In this document: positions 59,567 through 64,000 of the stretch, piece by piece
Layout of the letters: the number at the start of each line of letters is the position of its first letter
Numbering within the stretch: position 1 is the first letter of the stretch
Assembly (NCBI GenBank): GCA_025345505.1
Contig: JANVCC010000010.1
Coordinates: 40,276,660-40,340,659 of the forward strand
Origin: Todiramphus chloris collaris
Lineage: Eukaryota; Chordata; Aves; Coraciiformes; Alcedinidae
DNA: 64,000 nt
Reading direction: 5' to 3'
Notes under the pieces: generated by a model
What the model was told of the DNA's origin: nothing
Database searches by the model: none
The model's input: the letters and a program-made list of their open reading frames with translations, nothing else
Made by a program: the position numbers and the translations under genes

Positions 59567-60987
59567 CAGTTGTGCAAATAAGGAATGCTCTTCCGTCAAA
59601 GTTAAAGCCCTGCTTAAATGCATGTTTACACCTGTGAAACTAGATTACAGTATATAATGTTTGGGGGAAAAGTGGAAAAAAAAAAAATCATTATCTTTGA
59701 AGTAATCATATAAGGAACTTACAAAGTAGCAATGTTTCAATATTAGGTTTGGTCCTCATACAGTACCGTGTAGTGTCATTGGAGACGTTGGAAGAGAAAT
59801 TGCATGGGGGAGACCACAGATGTGAAAGCAAAAGTCTCAATTACACAATGACAGTTTTAAACTGAATGCAACTGCAGAAGAACAACCCAGAGTTGTCTGA
59901 AATGCTTATTTTGTTTGGATGTAACATAATGGAAACCAGACTTTCAAAACAAGTTTAAAAGTCCCCATAATAGCACACGCACACAGAAAATGTAATGCAG
60001 CATTCTGCAGAAGATGGTGTATTGGCACATGGAAATCACCCTTAATTTCTTTTTTTTTTTTTTAAGTTCTCATGCTACAGATATGTTTGGAAGGTAAGGA
60101 ATGATCTGAAATTGCATTCCAAAGGGGCTTTTCTTGAATGTGATGCACTGATTTTTGTTATGATGTTTTCATATACTCATAGTGAATTGTTCACTGCTTC
60201 CTTAACTATTGTTTACAGAGAGACTGAGAATCGGGTTAGTTCTCTTCTAAGTGCTGTAGCAACCCAGTGGTTCGAGAAACCTGTGAGGGGAGTTTGGGGA
60301 GGGACCTGAAAGCAGATGTCTGAGACCAGTGTAAAGAATGTGTATCTGTATATAAATAATTTATCAAATAGTTTTCTCTCTGTGTGTGTTTAGTGTATTT
60401 AAAGCTGCTCATTTTCATTTTATTCAACCAAAAAAGTGTAGGAAGATATCTAATGAGCTTTTAGTGATGTTCAGTATTGCTGTTAATAGGCATTATGCCC
60501 TGCAAATTCACTGCATGTTTGATGCTTGGCAAAATTAGCGTTTTCTGTAATATCCAGATTACAGGTAATAAAGCAATCTAGTGGTATTCCCGGCCCTTGC
60601 CTTAGTAAGAGGAGCAGTGAAACTGTAAATAGTTGATGTTCAGTATTTGCAAGTAAACATTTTTTTCTGTAGTTGTTCATTGATCTCAAGACACACACTT
60701 AGTTTGCAAGTACCAGATATCAGGATTTGCAGAAGTGCAGCATTAGAATACTTGAATGTTTAATACTGGAAAAATCCAACATCGTCTTGGACACAGTTTT
60801 AATCAGAGAGGTTTGGGTGTAGGGGCGGCAAGAGGTTTTTACTATTTTTGTCAGACAAAATTTGTAATCATAATGAAGACAGGTTCTATTTCAGTGAAAA
60901 CAGTTGACATCAGTTATTCATATTTTTTCTAAAACAAAGCATGAAGACTTTACAGTGTTATTTTAGTCACCAGTAATGTTCTACATA

Positions 60988-61046
60988 TTTGGGGTTTTTT
61001 GTTTGTTTGTTTGGCTTGGGTTTTTTGTTTGGTTTTTTTTTTTTTT
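60988..61046. repeat. G/T-rich low-complexity tract in 3' UTR
   Basis: TTTGGGG, then T runs with TTTG repeats and a TTGGG block, ending in a T run. It would be transcribed as a U/G-rich stretch of the ZDHHC17 3' UTR. Confidence 0.8.
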
Positions 61047-61660
61047 ACATTTCCTTTGGGAGTCAGTTGACTTGAAGAACTTCAATCCACGTGATTAAAT
61101 ATCATCTAGCACTGAAAGAGCAGTTCAGTACGTGATACACGTTTTGATTTTAGTTGCCCAGTAGCATTAACTGCCATGAATTGTGTCACACAGTCCATGT
61201 CAAAAATGTTTGCAAAAGGAAGAGGTGATCTTTGGTAGTATGTAGTGAGTTCTGCACTATTGACTTGGTATTAGCTCTCTGGTGACAGTTTTGTTGAGAC
61301 CTGCAGAATTTGAGCAGTAGTAGGTAGTTGTGAAAATTAACTTGCATATATGGATTTGGGATGTATGAAGTTTCCAGTGCAAAATGTAACTTGTCTTGAG
61401 TAACACTGAATTGTTTGATGTGAAATCATAGAATCAAGCAGGGGGGAGCCAACTATGCAGCATTTTTCTGTCAAGTTATCAAACTTGCAATTCATTTGTT
61501 GAACCAAAACTGCATTGCTTCTGAAACTTAACAAAGCTGATCCAGACCAACGGCAGATCAGACAAACTTAATCTGACACAGGTAGAATAAATGGGAATTT
61601 TGTCTTGGCCCTAAACATGCTGTTTCTTTGCAGGTTTCTGTATTCTTTGATGTCCACCAG

Positions 61661-61703
61661 GTTGTGTTTGGTTTGTTGTTTTGTTGTTTGGGGTTTTTTT
61701 TTT
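61661..61703. repeat. G/T-rich low-complexity tract near the 3' UTR end
   Basis: TTGTG/TTTGG units, TTG repeats, a GGGG block and a T run. It lies about 140-180 bases before the distal polyadenylation cluster. Confidence 0.75.
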
Positions 61704-61839
61704 CCAATTAATGTGTAAAACAGCATCACTACATTTTAAGCAATGGATTTTTTTTTTGTATATTCTTTATTTATAACTGTGCCAAGTATTATTTTAATAC
61801 TGTCAAGATCTTGATGTATTACATTGTGAACAAAAAAAA

Positions 61840-61923
61840 AATAAATCTGTAAAATGTTTAATAAATTAGCTCTCCTTACATAAATTAAATCTGTTAAATT
61901 TTGTAAGTTATTAATCAAATAAA
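61840..61923 (+). terminator. ZDHHC17: Distal polyadenylation signal cluster
   Basis: Three AATAAA hexamers occur at 61840-61845, 61860-61865 and 61918-61923. The last is followed within about 20-45 bases by a G/T-rich stretch (AGTGTTTGTC, then GGGATGTG) that suits the downstream element. Cleavage near 61935-61945 is the likely main 3' end. Confidence 0.7.
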
Positions 61924-61940
61924 TATTGACTCTTAGATGC

Positions 61941-64000
61941 AGTGTTTGTCTTGACTTGGGATGTGATTTCACACAGTGTTCTGTCCAGTTTCAGAAGCTG
62001 TACCACGAGAAAATAGCTGCTCTCTTGCATCTTATTTTAGTGAAGCCTTTCCAGTAAGATTTACAGGTATCATAAAAGATGGCACGCACCCAGTTCTGTG
62101 CTGATGTGAACACGTGTGTGAACTGCTACACTGAGTTTTGGTATAGTACACCTTTGTACTACCAACTAGAGTTACCATTCACTGGTTAGATACTCTTTTC
62201 CTTTGGGCAAAGCATACTGGCAAGGTAATGTTTCTTAAGGCAGAATTCCTTCTAGGGAAACTTTCAGGTGGGCAAATGTACATATTTAATGACATTTGAG
62301 GTATTCTGAGGGTAACCAAGACATAAACATAGGTCATGAAGGTATGACCAAGACGTGTGCTTCTGGGTTGCACTTGAAGGAGACAGAATACATTGACCCT
62401 TCTGCTCCATGCGAAAGGTTAGATTTTTAGGCAAAAACAAGTTGGAACTCCAAGTTGGAATTTAGTCCGGATATTTATAGCCAGCAATATGTATTAAAAC
62501 ATAAGGCTAGGATTTAAGAGCACACCTAATGGAGAGAAAAAGGTCTGTTTTCTGCTGGGTGTGAGTTCAATATTGACATTGAAAATTGTTGGTGCTGTTC
62601 TTCCCTTCCCCAAGCAATGGTTCTGGTGAGGCTGGACCCAAGCTCATGTCTGCTGACCACCCTTTGACTTGTCTGGTAAAGATCAGGGAAGGTGCTTTCT
62701 TTCTTTCTTTTTTAAAAAAGACATTCTGTGCTGAAGAACTCCATCAGGAGATTTGCAGTGCTGCCTGCATCAGAGCACTTGCTCCTCTTGGGAGGTATGG
62801 GTGGGCTTCTGATAACTTGGAACCTGGTTACTGGGTTTGTTTTATTTGGGAAGAAGCCTGCCCTCTGTACCCTCTTTATGGCTTGCTTAGAGTTCACTCC
62901 TTTGCACCTCCCATGAACTGCCTTTAGGTAGAATCAGATTTTTTTGCTACGAAAGCAATACCAACTTGTAAACACCTGCATTTGGATTTTATCCACCCTA
63001 GGCTGCTGAATGGAGATCAGTAAAAATTGCACCTACTAATTTCAGGTTGAATTTATTGGCACTATGTTCCAAACTTACTGTCATACTCACATAGTGTCCA
63101 ATCCTACATACTACTCAAGATCTCCAAATCATGAAGTCAAAATACTTTTGAGAAACAGTCTCCTGGAATTAGGGCTCTAATCTGGGAGTAACTGAAAGCA
63201 CTACTCCAGTTTGAGCTTTTATTCATCAGTGCTCTGCTGCAACTGAGTAGTTGACAGTAAGCAAGTGAATGCACTTCATTGTAGGGGACTCATTTCTCTT
63301 GACAGGTATATTGTCTTTATGGTTGTTAATTTTCTTTTTTTCCTTCATTTCTTCTTTTTTTCCTGTTACTAAGTTGTTGGCATGTAGAGCAGGATGGGCC
63401 TGTGAGTTACCGCTGTGAGTCTCTCCAGGAAATGAAAGCCCTTGGTTTGTAGCAATTTCAATCACTTCTGATCACTTCTACAGTTCATTTTTCTAAGAGC
63501 TGAAAGCTATTTTTATATAGGTAAATGGAACAATGTGTTAGATGCCTATCTTTGTCAGCATAAATTGCACCTGCCAACTCTGCTCATTTGGTGGGTGTAG
63601 ATCCACTACAGTAACTACACAGAGTGGTTTCATCTGCTCAATAGTGCACCAAGAACATTACTTTGGTTTCTGTTTATTGAATAGTGCTGCTCAGCATTTT
63701 AAAATGCTTTTCCTTGTCATTGTTTTCATATCCTTGGCTGCTGAGGCCTGGATACTGCTTCTAACTTAGAGCTGTGCTTCCTCAGGTTGGAAGGGTTGGA
63801 GGGGATCAACCCTTCCTGCACAATTGTCAGGCTGGCAAAGGAGAAAAGTACTAAATTTTTTTTTTTTTTTTAATTATTCTTGAGAAAAGTATTAGGGTCA
63901 TCAGAATAAGTAGCAGGATCAAAGGTTGCTGCCCAGGTTTCCTGGCTGTGTTGTTGCTCGCTGTCTCTCCCACGTGAAATGCGCACTGCTTCTGCTGGAC
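61941..64000. other. Intergenic region downstream of ZDHHC17
   Basis: No exon, RNA gene or named repeat is recognised in these 2 kb. In mammals the next gene is, as I recall, CSRP2 in convergent orientation, so its 3' end could lie beyond the right edge. Nothing here shows it. The 113-residue ORF at 62586-62927 matches no family I know. Confidence 0.6.

Larger units (their letters stand above)
58858..61940 (+). other. ZDHHC17: ZDHHC17 3' untranslated region (end inferred)
   Basis: About 3.1 kb of AT-rich sequence follows the stop codon and runs to a cluster of three AATAAA signals. It holds a short TC repeat (about 58910-58922) and two G/T-rich tracts (60988-61046, 61661-61703). It also has two perfect Pumilio-type TGTANATA sites (60347-60354 and 60624-60631). 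The extent is an inference from the polyadenylation signals. A shorter form could end after 59566. Confidence 0.7.

Noticed and set aside
62586-62927. 113-residue + strand ORF downstream of ZDHHC17.
   Set aside because: There is no recognisable homology, and it crosses a T/A homopolymer region. It could be a chance ORF, so I did not call a gene.
1-64000. CRISPR arrays, operons, ribosome-binding sites, tRNA or rRNA genes, and phage or plasmid genes.
   Set aside because: The window is vertebrate nuclear DNA with a split gene. I saw no regularly spaced direct repeats, RNA-gene signatures or bacterial-type gene clusters.

Overview
This window is vertebrate nuclear DNA and almost certainly comes from a bird. 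It is AT-rich and intron-dominated. It carries truncated CR1-type LINE tails, including the 3' tail repeat related to ATTCTGTG, and antisense LTR-like elements of a kind I associate with neoavian genomes. The repeat-family and clade assignments rest on recognition, not on a database search.

One gene explains all the coding sequence I can support: ZDHHC17 (HIP14), an ankyrin-repeat DHHC palmitoyltransferase on the + strand. Sixteen coding exons (exons 2-17 if exon 1 lies upstream) were placed by reading frame, splice sites and codon phase. They join without a break from 6873 to the stop codon at 58855-58857. Together they encode 601 residues. Exon 1, expected to supply about 31 N-terminal residues, and the promoter lie 5' of the window. 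Residue numbers in this annotation assume a 632-residue full-length protein.

Layout: 1-6872 is the 3' part of intron 1. Exons 2-8 (6873-36548) encode the ankyrin-repeat substrate-binding module. Exons 9-11 (37688-45672) encode transmembrane segments 1-4. Exons 12-13 (49164-50307) encode the cysteine-rich domain with the DHHC active site. Exons 14-17 (54233-58857) encode the last two membrane segments, the TTxE motif and the cytosolic tail. The 3' UTR probably runs from 58858 to about 61940 and ends at a cluster of AATAAA signals. From there to 64000 I see no gene.

The most notable finding is that intron 10 (39721-45547) has the hallmarks of a minor-spliceosome (U12-type) AT-AC intron: ATATCCTTT at the 5' end, a TTCCTTGAC branch site 10 bases before the 3' end, and a terminal AC. 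No GT-AG alternative at that junction keeps the frame. The same intron holds a perfect 22-base inverted repeat whose left arm is partly duplicated inside the loop. Other features are an LTR nested in a related LTR (intron 2), a third antisense LTR close to exon 6, a compact G-quadruplex motif on the minus strand of intron 5, and recurring G/T-rich low-complexity tracts. I found no evidence of an undescribed multi-gene system. The many short ORFs outside the exons look like chance.
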